Shown here one piece after another: positions 16,796 to 26,967 of a stretch of DNA of 64,000 nucleotides. The notes under the pieces were generated by a model. It was not told where the DNA came from. It was given only the letters and a program-made list of their open reading frames with translations, and made no database searches. Each line of letters starts with the position of its first letter. The first letter of the stretch is position 1. Position numbers and translations under genes: made by a program. Location of the stretch: contig NZ_CP027792.1 in the NCBI RefSeq assembly GCF_003013695.1, positions 310,001 to 374,000 of the forward strand, given 5' to 3'. This DNA is from Pulveribacter suum. Its GTDB lineage: Bacteria; Pseudomonadota; Gammaproteobacteria; Burkholderiales; Burkholderiaceae_C.

Positions 16796-18619
16796 TCAGC
16801 GCAGCAGCCGCTGCGCCTCGCCCCCCTGGGGCAGCCTGAAGCCCGCCACCACCTCGGCCAGATCGTGCGCCTGCTGCTGCAGTGACTGGGCGGCGGCGCT
16901 GGCCTCTTCCACCAGGGCGGCGTTTTGCTGCGTGGCCTGGTCCATCTGCGAGACCGCATCGCCGACCTCGGCAATGCCGGTGCTCTGCTCCTGGCTGGCG
17001 TTGCTGATCTCGGCCACGATGGCGCTGACGCGGCGTATGCCCTGCTCCACCTGCTGCATGGTCTGGCCCGCGTCCTGCACCAGGCGGCTGCCGGCGTCCA
17101 CCTGGTTGACCGAGTCGTCAATCAGCGCCTTGATCTCCTTGGCCGCCGTGGCGCTGCGCTGGGCCAGCTGGCGCACCTCGGCCGCCACCACGGCGAAACC
17201 CCGGCCCTGCTCGCCGGCGCGCGCCGCCTCCACCGCGGCGTTCAGCGCCAGGATGTTGGTCTGGAAGGCGATGCCGTCGATCACGCCGATGATGTCCTCG
17301 ATCTTGCGCGAGGCGCTGTGGATGCCGTCCATGGTCTGCACCACCTGCTGCACGGCGGCCGCGCCCTGGCCGGTGATCTGCGAGGCCTCGTGCGCCAGCG
17401 CGTTGGCCTGCCGGGCGTTGGCCGCGTTCTGCTGCACCGTGGCGGTGAGCTGCTCCATGGCGGCCGCGGTCTCCTGCAGCGAGCTGGCCTGGCTCTCGGT
17501 GCGACCGGACAGGTCATGGTTGCCGCTGGCGATCTCGCTGGTGGCCACGCGCACGGATTCGGCCGAATCCCGGATGCGCAGCAGCACGGCGGCGATCTTG
17601 TCGGCGAACTGGTTGAAGCCCTGCGCGATCTGCGCCAGCTCGTCGTTGCCGCGCGTGTCCAGGCGGCGGGTGAGGTCGCCTTCGCCGCTGGCGATGTCCC
17701 GCATGGCGTCGCGCACCAGAGCCAGGCCGCGCAGCTGGCGGCTGACCACGGCGGACATCAGCGCCACGGCCAGCGCCACGCACACGGCGGCGATGACCAC
17801 CGCCAGCTGCAGCAGGCGGCGCACCGGCGCCGTGGCCTCAGCCTCGTCGATGCCGATGGCCAGCAGCCACGGCGTGCCGGCCACGGCGGCGGCATACAGC
17901 ATCTGCGGGGCGCCATCGACCTGCACCTGCGCATGCCCGCCCTCCTGTGCCAGCCGCGCCAGGGCGGCCGGCTCCAGACCGGGCGCCAGGGCGGTGACGG
18001 GCTTCAGGGCCAATTCGGCGCGGGCGTGGGCCAGGATGCGGCCCTGGCCGTCCAGCAGCATGGCAAAGCTCTTGCTCATGGGGCGGATGGCGGCCACTTT
18101 CTGCGTCACCGAGTCCAGGTACAGGTCGCTGCCGGCCACACCCGCGGCCTGGCCGCTGCCGCCCAGGGGAGTGGCCAGGGTCACCGTCAGGCGGCCGCTG
18201 CCGGCGTCGGTGTAGGGCGCGGTGATGATGGGGCCGCCGGCCTGCAGGGCCTGGCGGTACCAGTCGCGCGTGGTGGGGTCATAGTCGCCCGAGGGGGGCG
18301 AGGTGGAGGCGTGGCGCTTGTCGGCGTGGCTGATGAAGACGGCGTCAAAGCCGCCCGCCTTGCGCGTGAGCTGCAAGAACGGCAGGGGCTCGGCCTCCTG
18401 GGCCACGCTGGTGAGCGCACCCACCATCTGCTGCTTGTCTTTCAGCCACTCGCTGATCTCCTGCGCGTGGGTGCGGGTGAGCTGGCTGATCTGCGCGTCG
18501 AGCGCGGTGCGGGTGTTGCCGCGCACCATGGCGAAGGTGGCGCCGGCCAGCACCAGCAGCGCCGCTGCGGTGATGGCCACGCACAGGGCGATCAGCCGGG
18601 CACGGATGCTGTGGAACAT
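16796..18619 (-). CDS. Methyl-accepting chemotaxis protein (dCache, HAMP)
   Basis: This is a transmembrane chemoreceptor of 607 residues. Membrane helix 1 is at about 9-30. A periplasmic dCache-type sensor follows at about 35-275 ([20 protein letters not shown] is the characteristic Cache motif). Membrane helix 2 is near 283-306, with HAMP to about 360. The cytoplasmic signalling domain has the conserved hairpin tip [20 protein letters not shown]. The C-terminus (QRLLR) lacks a CheR-binding pentapeptide. Such Cache sensors often bind amino acids or organic acids; the ligand is unknown. No che genes are nearby. Confidence 0.95.
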   Translation of the reverse strand: MFHSIRARLIALCVAITAAALLVLAGATFAMVRGNTRTALDAQISQLTRTHAQEISEWLKDKQQMVGALTSVAQEAEPLPFLQLTRKAGGFDAVFISHADKRHASTSPPSGDYDPTTRDWYRQALQAGGPIITAPYTDAGSGRLTVTLATPLGGSGQAAGVAGSDLYLDSVTQKVAAIRPMSKSFAMLLDGQGRILAHARAELALKPVTALAPGLEPAALARLAQEGGHAQVQVDGAPQMLYAAAVAGTPWLLAIGIDEAEATAPVRRLLQLAVVIAAVCVALAVALMSAVVSRQLRGLALVRDAMRDIASGEGDLTRRLDTRGNDELAQIAQGFNQFADKIAAVLLRIRDSAESVRVATSEIASGNHDLSGRTESQASSLQETAAAMEQLTATVQQNAANARQANALAHEASQITGQGAAAVQQVVQTMDGIHSASRKIEDIIGVIDGIAFQTNILALNAAVEAARAGEQGRGFAVVAAEVRQLAQRSATAAKEIKALIDDSVNQVDAGSRLVQDAGQTMQQVEQGIRRVSAIVAEISNASQEQSTGIAEVGDAVSQMDQATQQNAALVEEASAAAQSLQQQAHDLAEVVAGFRLPQGGEAQRLLR

Positions 18620-18841
18620 GGATAGACAAAGCCTTTGGAAGAGGGGGCCGCGGGCAGCGGGGAAAGAGCGGCGGCGCAGGGCGCCCGGGCTGTCGCCTGC
18701 GCGACATGCGGGAAGCAGGGGAGCGAATGTTATCGATAATGGCCGGCGGGCCTGCCTGCAGGGTTGTGCCGCATTGCCGCCCTGCGCGGGCGGCCCCGCG
18801 GCAAGGGCCATCCTTGCTGCTCCTATGTTTCGGCCGTCTGC

Positions 18842-20113
18842 ATGAATTCCTTAACTCTTTTCCTTCCCTGCGCCGCCGGCGTGGAGGACTTTCTCGCCCA
18901 CGAAGTCCACGGCGTTACCGGCCTGGCCGGGCACGACCTGCTCACCGGCCGTGGCGGCGTGCTGGCGCGCGCGTCCTGGCGCCACGCGCTGGCGCTGAAC
19001 CTGCACAGCCGGCTGGCCCAGCGCGTGCTGGTGCAGCTGGCCGAGCAGCCCTATCGCGGCGAGGACGATATCTACGCCCTGGCCGAGAGCATTGCCTGGG
19101 AGATCTGGTTCACCCCGCGCCAGAGCTTCAAGGTGGAGGTGACGGCCCAGCACAGCCCCCTGAAGAGCCTGAACTTCGCCGCGCTGCGCGTGAAGGACGG
19201 CGTGGCCGACCGCTTCCGCGCCCGGGCCGGGGTGCGCCCGGACGTGCAGACCCAGTGGCCCGACGTGCGTATCCACCTGCACCTGACCAGCGACCACGCC
19301 ACCCTCTACATCGACACCAGCGGCGAGCCGCTGTTCAAGCGCGGCTGGCGCGAGGACAAGGGCGACGCGCCGCTCAAGGAAACCCTGGCCGCCGCGATGA
19401 TCGCCGCCTCGGGCTGGGACCCGCACGGCGGCGAGCCGCTGCCCCTGTACGACCCGTGCTGCGGCAGCGGCACGGTGGCCATCGAGGCGGCGCAGATCGC
19501 CTGCCGCATCGCGCCGGGCAGCCGCCGGCGCTTTGCCTTTGAAAAGCTGCTGCCCTTTCAGGCGCACGTCTGGTCTGCTATCAAAGAAGAAGCTGCCAGC
19601 GCAGTGGTGGCAAGCGCTGCGCCCATTTTTGGCAGTGACGTCTCGCACCGCATGGTGGATTTTGCCGAGCGCAATGCCGAGCGCGCCGGCGTGGCCAGCG
19701 CCGTGCAGCTGCGCGGTGGCGACGCGCTGCAGCGCATGCCGCCCACTGACCAGCCGGGCGTGATGCTGCTGAATCCGCCCTACGGCGAGCGCATTGCCGC
19801 CGCTGGCAGCGCCGGGCGCAATGCCGAAGAGCGTGCGCGCACCCGCATGGGCGAGACGGTGGGAGGGCGCGAGAGCGCCCAGGTCGAGGACGGCGGCGAC
19901 TTCTTCGCCCAGCTGGCCACGCACTGGAAGAAAAACTACGCCGGCTGGCAGGCCTGGATGCTCACGCCCGACCTGAAGCTGCCCGGCAAGATGCGCCTGA
20001 AAGAGTCGCGCCGCGTGCCGCTGTGGAACGGGCCCATCGAGTGCCGCCTGTTCCGCTTCGACCTGGTCGCCGGCAGTGCCCGGGCCCGGCCCGCCGCCAG
20101 CGATGCGCCCTGA
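18842..20113 (+). CDS. THUMP-domain SAM-dependent 23S rRNA methyltransferase (RlmL N-half type)
   Basis: This 423-residue protein should methylate a guanine N2 in 23S rRNA, as the N-terminal half of E. coli RlmL does. The THUMP domain is at about 45-155. The methyltransferase part has the SAM motif [14 protein letters not shown] and the catalytic NPPYGERI. The E. coli protein is a fusion with RlmK; here only the RlmL half exists. Residues 246-264 ([19 protein letters not shown]) come from a family A repeat inserted in frame after the SAM-binding region. Its 3' end overlaps the PIN gene by 11 nt. Confidence 0.92.
   Translation: MNSLTLFLPCAAGVEDFLAHEVHGVTGLAGHDLLTGRGGVLARASWRHALALNLHSRLAQRVLVQLAEQPYRGEDDIYALAESIAWEIWFTPRQSFKVEVTAQHSPLKSLNFAALRVKDGVADRFRARAGVRPDVQTQWPDVRIHLHLTSDHATLYIDTSGEPLFKRGWREDKGDAPLKETLAAAMIAASGWDPHGGEPLPLYDPCCGSGTVAIEAAQIACRIAPGSRRRFAFEKLLPFQAHVWSAIKEEAASAVVASAAPIFGSDVSHRMVDFAERNAERAGVASAVQLRGGDALQRMPPTDQPGVMLLNPPYGERIAAAGSAGRNAEERARTRMGETVGGRESAQVEDGGDFFAQLATHWKKNYAGWQAWMLTPDLKLPGKMRLKESRRVPLWNGPIECRLFRFDLVAGSARARPAASDAP
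19577..19633 (+). repeat. Family A dispersed repeat, copy 5 (inside the RlmL-type gene)
   Basis: The copy runs GCTATCAAAGAAGAAGCTGC, then CAGCG, a spacer, and CAAGCGCTGCGCCCATTTTTG. It keeps the full family A layout while reading in frame through the methyltransferase gene. Confidence 0.85.
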
Positions 20114-20567
20114 GCTGCTGCTGCCCGCGGGCGCCGAGGGCGCCCAGCCGCTGGTGCTGGACACCAACATCGTGCTGGACCTGCTGGTCTTTGCCGACCC
20201 CGCCACCGCGCCGCTGCGCGCACTGCTGGCCCAGGGGCGGCTGGCCTGGATCGCCACCCAGCCCATGCGCGATGAGCTGGCCTGCGTGCTGGCCTACCCA
20301 CACGTCGTCGCACGCCTGCACCGCGCGGACGGGGCCGCGGCCCAGGTGCTGGCGGCATTCGACGCCGGCGCGCGCCTGGTGGACGAGGCGCCGCGCGCGC
20401 CCTGCATCTGCAAGGACGCGGACGACCAGAAATTCATCGACCTGGCGGCTGCACACGGCGCTGTCCTGCTGTCCAAGGACCAGGCGGTGCTGCGCCTGCG
20501 CAGGCGGCTGGCGCCGCTGGGCGCCCAGGTGGCCGTGGCGCTGCGCCTGGCAGATGTGGAACGTTGA
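20103..20567 (+). CDS. PIN-domain nuclease
   Basis: The 154-residue protein has the acidic residues of a PIN ribonuclease: LVLDTNIVLDLLVFAD (first Asp), MRDELACVL, KDADDQKFIDLA and LLSKDQAVL. It resembles the 'putative toxin-antitoxin system toxin component, PIN family' group. The ATG at 20103 overlaps the end of the rRNA methyltransferase gene by 11 nt, so the two are translationally coupled. No antitoxin-like small gene is present on either side. A housekeeping role tied to RNA handling is therefore at least as likely as a toxin role. Confidence 0.85.
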   Translation: MRPELLLPAGAEGAQPLVLDTNIVLDLLVFADPATAPLRALLAQGRLAWIATQPMRDELACVLAYPHVVARLHRADGAAAQVLAAFDAGARLVDEAPRAPCICKDADDQKFIDLAAAHGAVLLSKDQAVLRLRRRLAPLGAQVAVALRLADVER

Positions 20568-20628
20568 GCGCCAGGCATGGTGCGGTGAGCGCGGCGCTTG
20601 CTCGCACGACGCACCCCCCCTTTTTCAC

Positions 20629-22548
20629 TCATTCCTCGAAGACGAAGTCCCGCGCGTCGTGCAGCGCCCAGCCGCCGCCACCGGTCAGCTGCAGCACCCG
20701 CGTGTGGTGCGCCAGCACGGCCGCGCGGTGGGCAATGCTGATGAGGGTGGCGCCGCTTTCGCGCAGGCGCCGGTACAGGGCGGCTTCGTTGGCGCTGTCC
20801 AGCGCACTGGTCGCCTCATCCAGGATGACCATGCGCGGCGCGTGCACCAGCACGCGGGCGAAAGCCAGGCGCTGCTGCTCGCCCACGGACAGCTCCTTGT
20901 CCCACTCGCGCGTGGCGCCCAGTCCACCCACGCGCTGCGCCAGATCAGGCAGCTGCACCTGGCGCAGGATGTCCAGCAGCTGCTCATCGCTCAAGGGTGA
21001 CTCGCCCGCCGGGTACAGCAGCTGGCTGCGCAGCGTGCCCGGCTGCATGTAGGGGCGCTGGGGCAGAAAGAACATGTCGGCCGCCGGCAGGTGCTGCACG
21101 CGGCCGCTGCCGGTGCGCCACAGCCCGGCGATGGCGCGCAGCAGCGAGCTCTTGCCGCAGCCGCTGGGGCCGGTGATGAGCAGCGCCTCGCCCGGGGGCA
21201 GGGCCAGGTCGAGGTCGCGCACCAACAGCCGCGTCCCCTGCGGGGTGTACAGCGTCAGGCCGTGGATGGCGAAGTCCGCCCCCTCCACGTGCTGGATGTG
21301 CGCGCCGGGCGGCGGCGCGCTGTCAGCTGGCGGGTGCGCGGGAGGCACCGGCACGGCCAGCCCGCGGCGGTGGGCACGGCGGCGCGCACGGCGCTGCTGG
21401 CGCGCCAGGCGACGCGCGGCCAGGGCGGCGTCGGGCTCCTGGGGCTCTTCGGGCTGCGGCGCGCCCAGCAGCGCCTTGGACAGCGTGTCCAGCCGCCCGA
21501 TGCCGGCGACGAAGCGGCTCAGGCTCTCGAAGTTGTCCACGATCAGCGACACCGCGGCCAGGATGGCGGCGAAGGCGCCGCCGGCCTGGATGGCGCGGCC
21601 CACTTCCATCTGGCCCGACAGCACGGCGTCGGCCAGGATGATCGCCGGGATCACCAGCGTGAGCTGGCTGAAGGCGCGCTGGAACATGTTCAGCGAGCGT
21701 TGGCGCTTGATGAGCCGGGCGTAGTTCAGGAATGCGGACTCAAAGCGCTGGTCCAGCAGGCCGCGCTCTTGCGCCTCGCCGCGGTAGAAGGCGATGGATT
21801 CGGCGTTCTCGCGCAGGCGCATCAGCGCAAAGCGGAAGTCCGCCTCGCGGCGCAGCTGCCAGAAGTTCAGCCGGATCAGCGGCGCGCCGAACAGCCACAG
21901 CGCGACCACCGTGCCCACGATCGCGTACACGGCCAGAAAGCCCACCAGCACGTGCGAGATGGACCACAGCACGGCGCTGAAGGCCACCAGCTGCATCAGC
22001 GCGCCCACGAAGATAAGCAGGAAGTGCGTGGAGCGGCCGGTGAAGGTGTTGATGTCCTCGCTGATGCGCTGGTCGGGGTTGTCAACGACCCCCTGCGCGG
22101 TGAGCTCGTAGTAGCGCCGCCCGCCCAGGTAGCCGTCCAGGAAGCGGTGCGTGAGCCAGCGCCGCCAGTGGTTGGAAAAGGCGTCGCGCATGTAGTAGTA
22201 GAAGGCGTACACCGGCACGGCGAAGGCCAGCACGATCAGGCAGGTGCGCACGGCGGCCCAGAAGCGCTCGCTCTCGCGCGCGGCCAGGGCCGACGTCATC
22301 TCTCCCGTGCGGTCCACCAGCATCACGGCCAGCTGCGTCTCGGCCAGCATCAAAAGCACCAGCAGCCCCAGCAGCGACCAGGCTACGGATTTGCGGTCGC
22401 CCTGCCAGTAGGGCCAGGCGACGTTCTTGAACTGACGCCAGGCCGCGCCCGACAGCGCGGGGGCGCGGGGCGGCTGTGGGGAATCCGCAGACGGCGCAGA
22501 AGGGGAAGGGGTGGCCGACAGGGCGGCGGAAGAGGCGGGGGAAGCCAT
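20629..22548 (-). CDS. SbmA/BacA-like ABC transporter, fused permease and ATPase
   Basis: The 639-residue inner-membrane protein fuses an ABC_membrane_2 (SbmA/BacA/YddA type) permease (about residues 40-345, six helices) to an ATPase domain. Permease motifs include FYYYMRDAFSNHWRRWLTHR and NPDQRISEDINTFT. ATPase motifs are Walker A GPSGCGKSSLL, signature LSVGEQQRLAFARVL, Walker B MVILDEATSAL and the switch SIAHR. A basic linker (ARRLARQQRRARRRAHRR) joins the halves. Relatives transport peptides, vitamin B12 or very-long-chain acyl groups; the substrate here is not predicted. Confidence 0.92.
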   Translation of the reverse strand: MASPASSAALSATPSPSAPSADSPQPPRAPALSGAAWRQFKNVAWPYWQGDRKSVAWSLLGLLVLLMLAETQLAVMLVDRTGEMTSALAARESERFWAAVRTCLIVLAFAVPVYAFYYYMRDAFSNHWRRWLTHRFLDGYLGGRRYYELTAQGVVDNPDQRISEDINTFTGRSTHFLLIFVGALMQLVAFSAVLWSISHVLVGFLAVYAIVGTVVALWLFGAPLIRLNFWQLRREADFRFALMRLRENAESIAFYRGEAQERGLLDQRFESAFLNYARLIKRQRSLNMFQRAFSQLTLVIPAIILADAVLSGQMEVGRAIQAGGAFAAILAAVSLIVDNFESLSRFVAGIGRLDTLSKALLGAPQPEEPQEPDAALAARRLARQQRRARRRAHRRGLAVPVPPAHPPADSAPPPGAHIQHVEGADFAIHGLTLYTPQGTRLLVRDLDLALPPGEALLITGPSGCGKSSLLRAIAGLWRTGSGRVQHLPAADMFFLPQRPYMQPGTLRSQLLYPAGESPLSDEQLLDILRQVQLPDLAQRVGGLGATREWDKELSVGEQQRLAFARVLVHAPRMVILDEATSALDSANEAALYRRLRESGATLISIAHRAAVLAHHTRVLQLTGGGGWALHDARDFVFEE

Positions 22549-22728
22549 GCTGCGCAGGGGAGAAAGAAACGAAATGGCAAAAATGCGTCAATGCGCAGCG
22601 ACGATAAAAGTGCCGCCCACCCTGCCCCTGTCGGACGCCGCGCCAGCCGCGCTAAGGCGGCCGGCGCGACACACTGACGTGCCGCGACGCGCTGCCCGCC
22701 CGCCGCCGGGCCAGCGCGCCACCCCCCG

Positions 22729-23715
22729 TCACGCAGCCGGCGCCTGCGCCGCAGGCAGCGCCGCGAATGCCGTGCTGGCGCCGTCCGCCGCGTGCACCGC
22801 GCGCTGCGGCGCGGTGTTCACGGCGAGCTGGAACACGTCCGGGCGCGCGTAGTGCCCGACCGGGTCGAAGTCGAACTGCGCCTGGGGGATCTCCGACAGG
22901 TCTAGCTCGGCCGTCACCAGCGCGTCCTCGTCGTACACCGGCCCGGCCAGCACCTTGCCAAGCGGGCTGACGATGCAGCTGCCTCCGCGCATCAGCACCG
23001 TGTTCTCCCCGTCCGGCAGGCGGTTGTGCAGCGCGTCCATGGGCAGCTGGCTGCGGCGCAGGTGCTGGCAGGCCGACAGCACGAAGCAGCGCCCCTCCAG
23101 GGCGATGTGCTGCATGCTGCCGATCCACGTCGGCCGGTCGTCGGCGGTGGGCGCGCAGTACAGCGCGACGCGCTGCTGGTACATGGCCATGCGCATGGCC
23201 GGCATGTAGTTCTCCCAGCAGATCACGGCGCCCAGCGGGCCCCAGGGCGTGGGCACGGCCTTGAGCGTGGAGCCGTCGCCATAGCCCCACAGGATGCGCT
23301 CCAGCGCCGTGGGCATCAGCTTGCGGTGGTGGCCGAGCAGCGTCCCTTGGGGCCCCAGGTACACGGCGGTGCAGTACAGCGTGCCGCCATCGCGCTCGAT
23401 GATGCCGGCGCACACCGTGAGCTTGTGCCGGCCGGCGGCCTTGGCCAGCTGGGCGATCTCCGGGCCGTCCAGAGCCACGGCGGCGTCGAAGTACTTCTGG
23501 AACTCGCGCCGGCCCTCGGGCGTGCGCGCACCCACGAAGATGTGGAAGTCCGCCCCCTTGGGGTAGCCGCCGATGAAGGCCTCGGGGAAGACCACCACCT
23601 GCGCGCCTTGCGCGGCCGCCTCGGCCATGAGTTGTTCCGCGTGGGCGACGGTGGCGGGGGTGTCGAACAGCACGGGTGCGGCCTGCACCACGGTGGCGGT
23701 GAGTTTCTGGGTCAT
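22729..23715 (-). CDS. Nitrilase family carbon-nitrogen hydrolase
   Basis: The 328-residue protein has the Glu-Lys-Cys triad of the nitrilase superfamily: Glu45 in VVFPEAFIGGYP, Lys132 in HHRKLMPT and Cys166 in AVICWENYMP. The CWEN context and PEAFIGGYPKG are those of true nitrilases (nitrile to carboxylate plus ammonia) rather than amidases. The ATG at 23713-23715 (MTQKLTATVVQ) is preferred over an upstream in-frame ATG. It is divergent from the murA-like gene. No partner genes suggest the natural nitrile. Confidence 0.92.
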   Translation of the reverse strand: MTQKLTATVVQAAPVLFDTPATVAHAEQLMAEAAAQGAQVVVFPEAFIGGYPKGADFHIFVGARTPEGRREFQKYFDAAVALDGPEIAQLAKAAGRHKLTVCAGIIERDGGTLYCTAVYLGPQGTLLGHHRKLMPTALERILWGYGDGSTLKAVPTPWGPLGAVICWENYMPAMRMAMYQQRVALYCAPTADDRPTWIGSMQHIALEGRCFVLSACQHLRRSQLPMDALHNRLPDGENTVLMRGGSCIVSPLGKVLAGPVYDEDALVTAELDLSEIPQAQFDFDPVGHYARPDVFQLAVNTAPQRAVHAADGASTAFAALPAAQAPAA

Positions 23716-23860
23716 GGGCAGACGGTCTCCGAAAGTAGTTGTCGTGGGAAAACCCATTGTGCCGACCTGCCGGCAGGTTGGCGCTACAGTGCCGGGCTGC
23801 GTTTTTCAAGTACGCCCGTCTTTTCCCACTCTCCCTGCGTCTTCCCCCAGCTTTTTGCCC

Positions 23861-25162
23861 ATGTCCAACCTCATCGTGCACGGCGGCACGCCGCTTCGCG
23901 GGCGCGTCATTCCTTCGGCCAACAAGAACGCGGTGCTGCCCATCCTGTGCGCGACGCTGCTCACGCGCGCGCCGCTGCGTCTCATTGGCGTGCCCGACAT
24001 CACCGACGTGCGCAAGATCCTGGACATCTTCCGCACCCTGGGCAGCCAGGTGCACATGGACCATGAGAGCGGCGAGCTGAGCCTGCACCACGAGCACACC
24101 GCGTTTGACGCCGCCTGCCACCGCCTGCCCGAGGAGATGCGCTCGTCCATCATGCTGGTGCCGCCGCTGCTGGCGCGCTTCTGTGTGGCGCGGCTGGAGG
24201 ACAACGTCAAGGGCTGCACCCTGGGTGTGCGCGAGATCGACCCGCACGTGGAGGTGTTTCGCCACTTCGGCGCCGAGGTCGAGCGCACCGAAGGCTCGCT
24301 GCTGGTGCGCCGCAGCGGCCCGCTGGCGCCCGTGCAGCACTGGCTGGACTACGCCTCGGTCACCACCACCGAAAACTTCGTTTTGTGCGCGGCCAGCGCG
24401 CCGGGCACTTCCACGCTGACCAATGCGGCGTCCGAGCCGCACGTGCAGGAGTTTTGCCGCTTCATGCAGATGCTGGGCGTCACGATCGAAGGCGTGGGCA
24501 CCTCGCGCCTGACGGTGCACGGCGGGGCAGAGCTTGGCGGCGGCGAATTCCGCTTCGACGAGGACTTCCACGAGATCACCACCTTCCTGGCGCTGGGGGC
24601 GATCACCGGCGGCGACGTGCGCGTGAAAAACAGCGCGCCGGAGAACTTCCCGCTGATCGACCGCACCTTTGCCAAGTTCGGCGTGCGCGTGGAGCACGAG
24701 GGCGGCTGGTCGTGCGCGCGCGTGGACGGCCCGCTGAAGGTGCAAACGCCCTTCACTGCCAACGTGCTGACCAAGGTCGAAGCCGCGCCCTGGCCGTATT
24801 TCCCTGTCGATCTGCTGCCCATCTTCATCGCCCTGGGCGTGCGCTCGCAGGGCAACGCCATGTTCTGGAACAAGGTCTATGACGGCGCCCTGGGCTGGAC
24901 GGGCGAGCTGACCAAGTTCGGCGCCCACGTCTTTTCGTCCGACCCGCACCGCATCGTCACGTTTGGCGGCGGCGAGCTGTCGCCGGCGGTGGTCGAGAGC
25001 CCCTACATCATCCGCGTGGCCATCGCCCTGTTCATGGTGGCCGCCAGCATCCCGGGCCGGTCGGAGATCAGGAACGCGCTGCCCATCCGCCGCGCCCACC
25101 CGCACTTCGTGGAAAACCTGCGCAGCCTGGGCGCGCAGGTGGAGTGGACCAGCGAGTGCTGA
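23861..25162 (+). CDS. Atypical UDP-GlcNAc 1-carboxyvinyltransferase (MurA family)
   Basis: The 433-residue EPSP-synthase-fold protein has most MurA landmarks: Lys22 in SANKNAVLPIL, Arg94 in EEMRSSIMLV, and the catalytic-loop Cys119 in KGCTLGVREIDPH. It departs from classic MurA: the usual ENRFMHV block is WNKVYDGALGWTGEL and the usual DLRASA block is ESPYIIRVAIAL. MurA normally transfers enolpyruvate to UDP-GlcNAc in peptidoglycan synthesis. Because a standard murA is normally elsewhere (near hisG) in these bacteria, this may be a paralogue with a modified role. The start is the ATG at 23861. Confidence 0.85.
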   Translation: MSNLIVHGGTPLRGRVIPSANKNAVLPILCATLLTRAPLRLIGVPDITDVRKILDIFRTLGSQVHMDHESGELSLHHEHTAFDAACHRLPEEMRSSIMLVPPLLARFCVARLEDNVKGCTLGVREIDPHVEVFRHFGAEVERTEGSLLVRRSGPLAPVQHWLDYASVTTTENFVLCAASAPGTSTLTNAASEPHVQEFCRFMQMLGVTIEGVGTSRLTVHGGAELGGGEFRFDEDFHEITTFLALGAITGGDVRVKNSAPENFPLIDRTFAKFGVRVEHEGGWSCARVDGPLKVQTPFTANVLTKVEAAPWPYFPVDLLPIFIALGVRSQGNAMFWNKVYDGALGWTGELTKFGAHVFSSDPHRIVTFGGGELSPAVVESPYIIRVAIALFMVAASIPGRSEIRNALPIRRAHPHFVENLRSLGAQVEWTSEC

Positions 25163-25176
25163 GCGCTGCCGCTTAT

Positions 25177-25230
25177 AGATAAAAAGCGGCTCCAGCGCCC
25201 GCCAGTCAAGCGCTGGCAGCTATTGATTCC
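25177..25230 (-). repeat. Family A dispersed repeat, copy 6
   Basis: The copy is in reverse orientation, with GGCTCCAGCGCCCGCCAGTC, then AAGCGCTGGCAGCTATTGAT. It lies between the convergent murA-like and kinase genes, and its edge provides the TAG stop of the kinase gene. Confidence 0.85.
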
Positions 25231-26056
25231 ATAGTTCGGAGAGCAGTTCCCAGGCCGCGCGCAGGCGCTGCGCGTCGCGGCCCAGGCGCCGGCCCTGCGG
25301 CAGGTGGCGCAGCCAGGCCAGGCGCGCAGTGGTCTGGCGCAGCAGGACGTGGAACCCGCTGCCATAGTGCGGCTGCGCCAGCCGCTGGCGCCAGACGTCG
25401 CGCCCGGCCTGCAGCGCACCGGCCTGCACCAGGTGCAGCGCCGTGGAGTGCGCGTAGCACAGCACGTCGCGCAGCTGGCACACCTGCAGCGGCAGGGCCG
25501 CGGCCGGGTCGTCTTCGAAGTCGATGCAGGCGATCTGCCCGTCCGGGCAGCGCACCAGATTGCGGGCGAAGGCCTGGCTCAGGCACTGGCCGCGCGCGTG
25601 CACGCCGGCCAGCGTGTCCAGCCCGGCCGTCCAACACGCCAGCACGGCCTGCGCACCGGCGGCGACGGCGGCGTCCAGCTCGCCGGCCAGCGAATGCGTG
25701 TCGGCCCCGGGGGCGCCCAGGTCGGCCATCAAGAAGCCGTCGGGCGCGGCGGCCAGCACCTGCGGCACGCGCACGCCCGCGGCGCCCAGCTGGCCCAGGC
25801 GGCGCACCTCGGTGGCAATCGCCTCGCGCCCGCCCCGGTTGGGCACCGGGGTCAGCACAGGCAGGCCCAGCAGGCGCGCTGCAGCGCCCAGCAGCCCGTA
25901 GCGCGCCCCGCCGTGGCGCGGCCCCGCGCGCTTGAGCCAGACGCGCCGCCCGTGCAGCACATGGCAGGCGACGCTGGTGTGCTGCAGCGGCAGCTGGCGC
26001 GCCAGGAGGGCGGCAAACTCGTCGGCGGGGTCAGGGGCGCGGGCGGTGCGGGGCAT
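25220..26056 (-). CDS. RIO/lipopolysaccharide-kinase-like protein
   Basis: The 278-residue protein has the kinase-like fold of small bacterial RIO1/WaaP-type proteins. VWLKRAG holds a candidate ATP-binding Lys. The loop [18 protein letters not shown] has the HxRG...N pattern of a catalytic loop, and CIDFEDDP stands for the metal-binding DFG. The start is the ATG at 26054-26056 ([10 protein letters not shown]); the frame is open much further upstream but only as shadow of the next gene. Its stop lies in a family A repeat. Substrate unknown: protein or envelope glycolipid are both possible. Confidence 0.75.
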   Translation of the reverse strand: MPRTARAPDPADEFAALLARQLPLQHTSVACHVLHGRRVWLKRAGPRHGGARYGLLGAAARLLGLPVLTPVPNRGGREAIATEVRRLGQLGAAGVRVPQVLAAAPDGFLMADLGAPGADTHSLAGELDAAVAAGAQAVLACWTAGLDTLAGVHARGQCLSQAFARNLVRCPDGQIACIDFEDDPAAALPLQVCQLRDVLCYAHSTALHLVQAGALQAGRDVWRQRLAQPHYGSGFHVLLRQTTARLAWLRHLPQGRRLGRDAQRLRAAWELLSELWNQ

Positions 26057-26129
26057 CGCCCCGAGTATGGGCCAGCCGCTACACTGCCAGGGCCCCCCTT
26101 TTCCCGCCGCGCCCGCCGCGCCCTGCGCC

Positions 26130-26942
26130 ATGACCGAACCCTCCGCCTCCCCAGCCTCTCCCTTGAGCCCCGAAGAACTGGACGAACTCGACGCCCTGCT
26201 GGACGACATGCGCACGCGCGACGAGCTCGTGCCGCACTGGGAGTTCTGCGACGGCGTGCTGACGGCCTTGGTCTGCAGCCGCCGCCCGGTGCCGGCATAC
26301 GAGTGGCTGCCCATGGTCATCTCCGACACCGACCTGGACCTGGGCCCGCATGAGCCCCTGCCCCTGCTGCCGCCCTTCAAGGACCTGGCGCAGCAGCAGC
26401 GCTTTTTGCAGCTGTGGGAGCGGCGCGAGGCCCAGGTGCGCGCCGAGCTGGCCGAGGAACCCGAGTCGCTGGACGCCGACGAGGCCTTCCAGCCGGAGGT
26501 CATCGACATGCGCGGGGCGATTGCCAGCCTGCCCGAGGCCGACCGCGCCGAGATGCAGGACGAGGAAATCCCCGCTTTCGGCCAGATCTGGGCGGCGGGC
26601 TTTTTGTTCGTCGTGGACGCCTGGTCGGACGACTGGGAGAGCCCGCGCGACAAGGAAACCGCCGGCTGGATCGCCGACTCGCTGGAGGCCATCGAGGCCC
26701 TGGCCGAGGACGACAAGGGCGCGCCCGTGCTGTGCATGTACGACGAGGACGGCCCGCCCAGCACCAGCCAGGAGCGGCTGGAGGCCTTCGGCGAGGCCAT
26801 CTGGGCCATCTACGACCTGTACCGCATCTGGCACAGCCTGGGCCCGCGCGTGGAAACCATCGTGCGCGGCGAGCAGCCCGGGCGCAACGACCCCTGCCCA
26901 TGCGGCAGCGGCAAGAAGTTCAAGAAGTGTTGCGGGGCATGA
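26130..26942 (+). CDS. UPF0149/YecA-type protein with SEC-C zinc motif
   Basis: The 270-residue acidic protein has a YecA/UPF0149 domain ([47 protein letters not shown] segment) and ends in a SEC-C motif, [19 protein letters not shown], that binds zinc. SEC-C tails occur on SecA and on chaperone-like proteins that bind it. The function is unknown. It is divergent from the kinase-like gene, with 73 nt between the starts. Confidence 0.88.
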   Translation: MTEPSASPASPLSPEELDELDALLDDMRTRDELVPHWEFCDGVLTALVCSRRPVPAYEWLPMVISDTDLDLGPHEPLPLLPPFKDLAQQQRFLQLWERREAQVRAELAEEPESLDADEAFQPEVIDMRGAIASLPEADRAEMQDEEIPAFGQIWAAGFLFVVDAWSDDWESPRDKETAGWIADSLEAIEALAEDDKGAPVLCMYDEDGPPSTSQERLEAFGEAIWAIYDLYRIWHSLGPRVETIVRGEQPGRNDPCPCGSGKKFKKCCGA

Positions 26943-26967
26943 CGCACCACAAGCGCTGTCAGCCGAC

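Noticed and set aside
20103..20567. Classical toxin-antitoxin module
   Set aside because: No antitoxin-sized gene lies upstream or downstream; the partner is a large rRNA methyltransferase.
26941..26967. Additional family A copy (CAAGCGCTGTCAGC)
   Set aside because: Only one arm is visible and the flanks do not match, so chance resemblance is possible.
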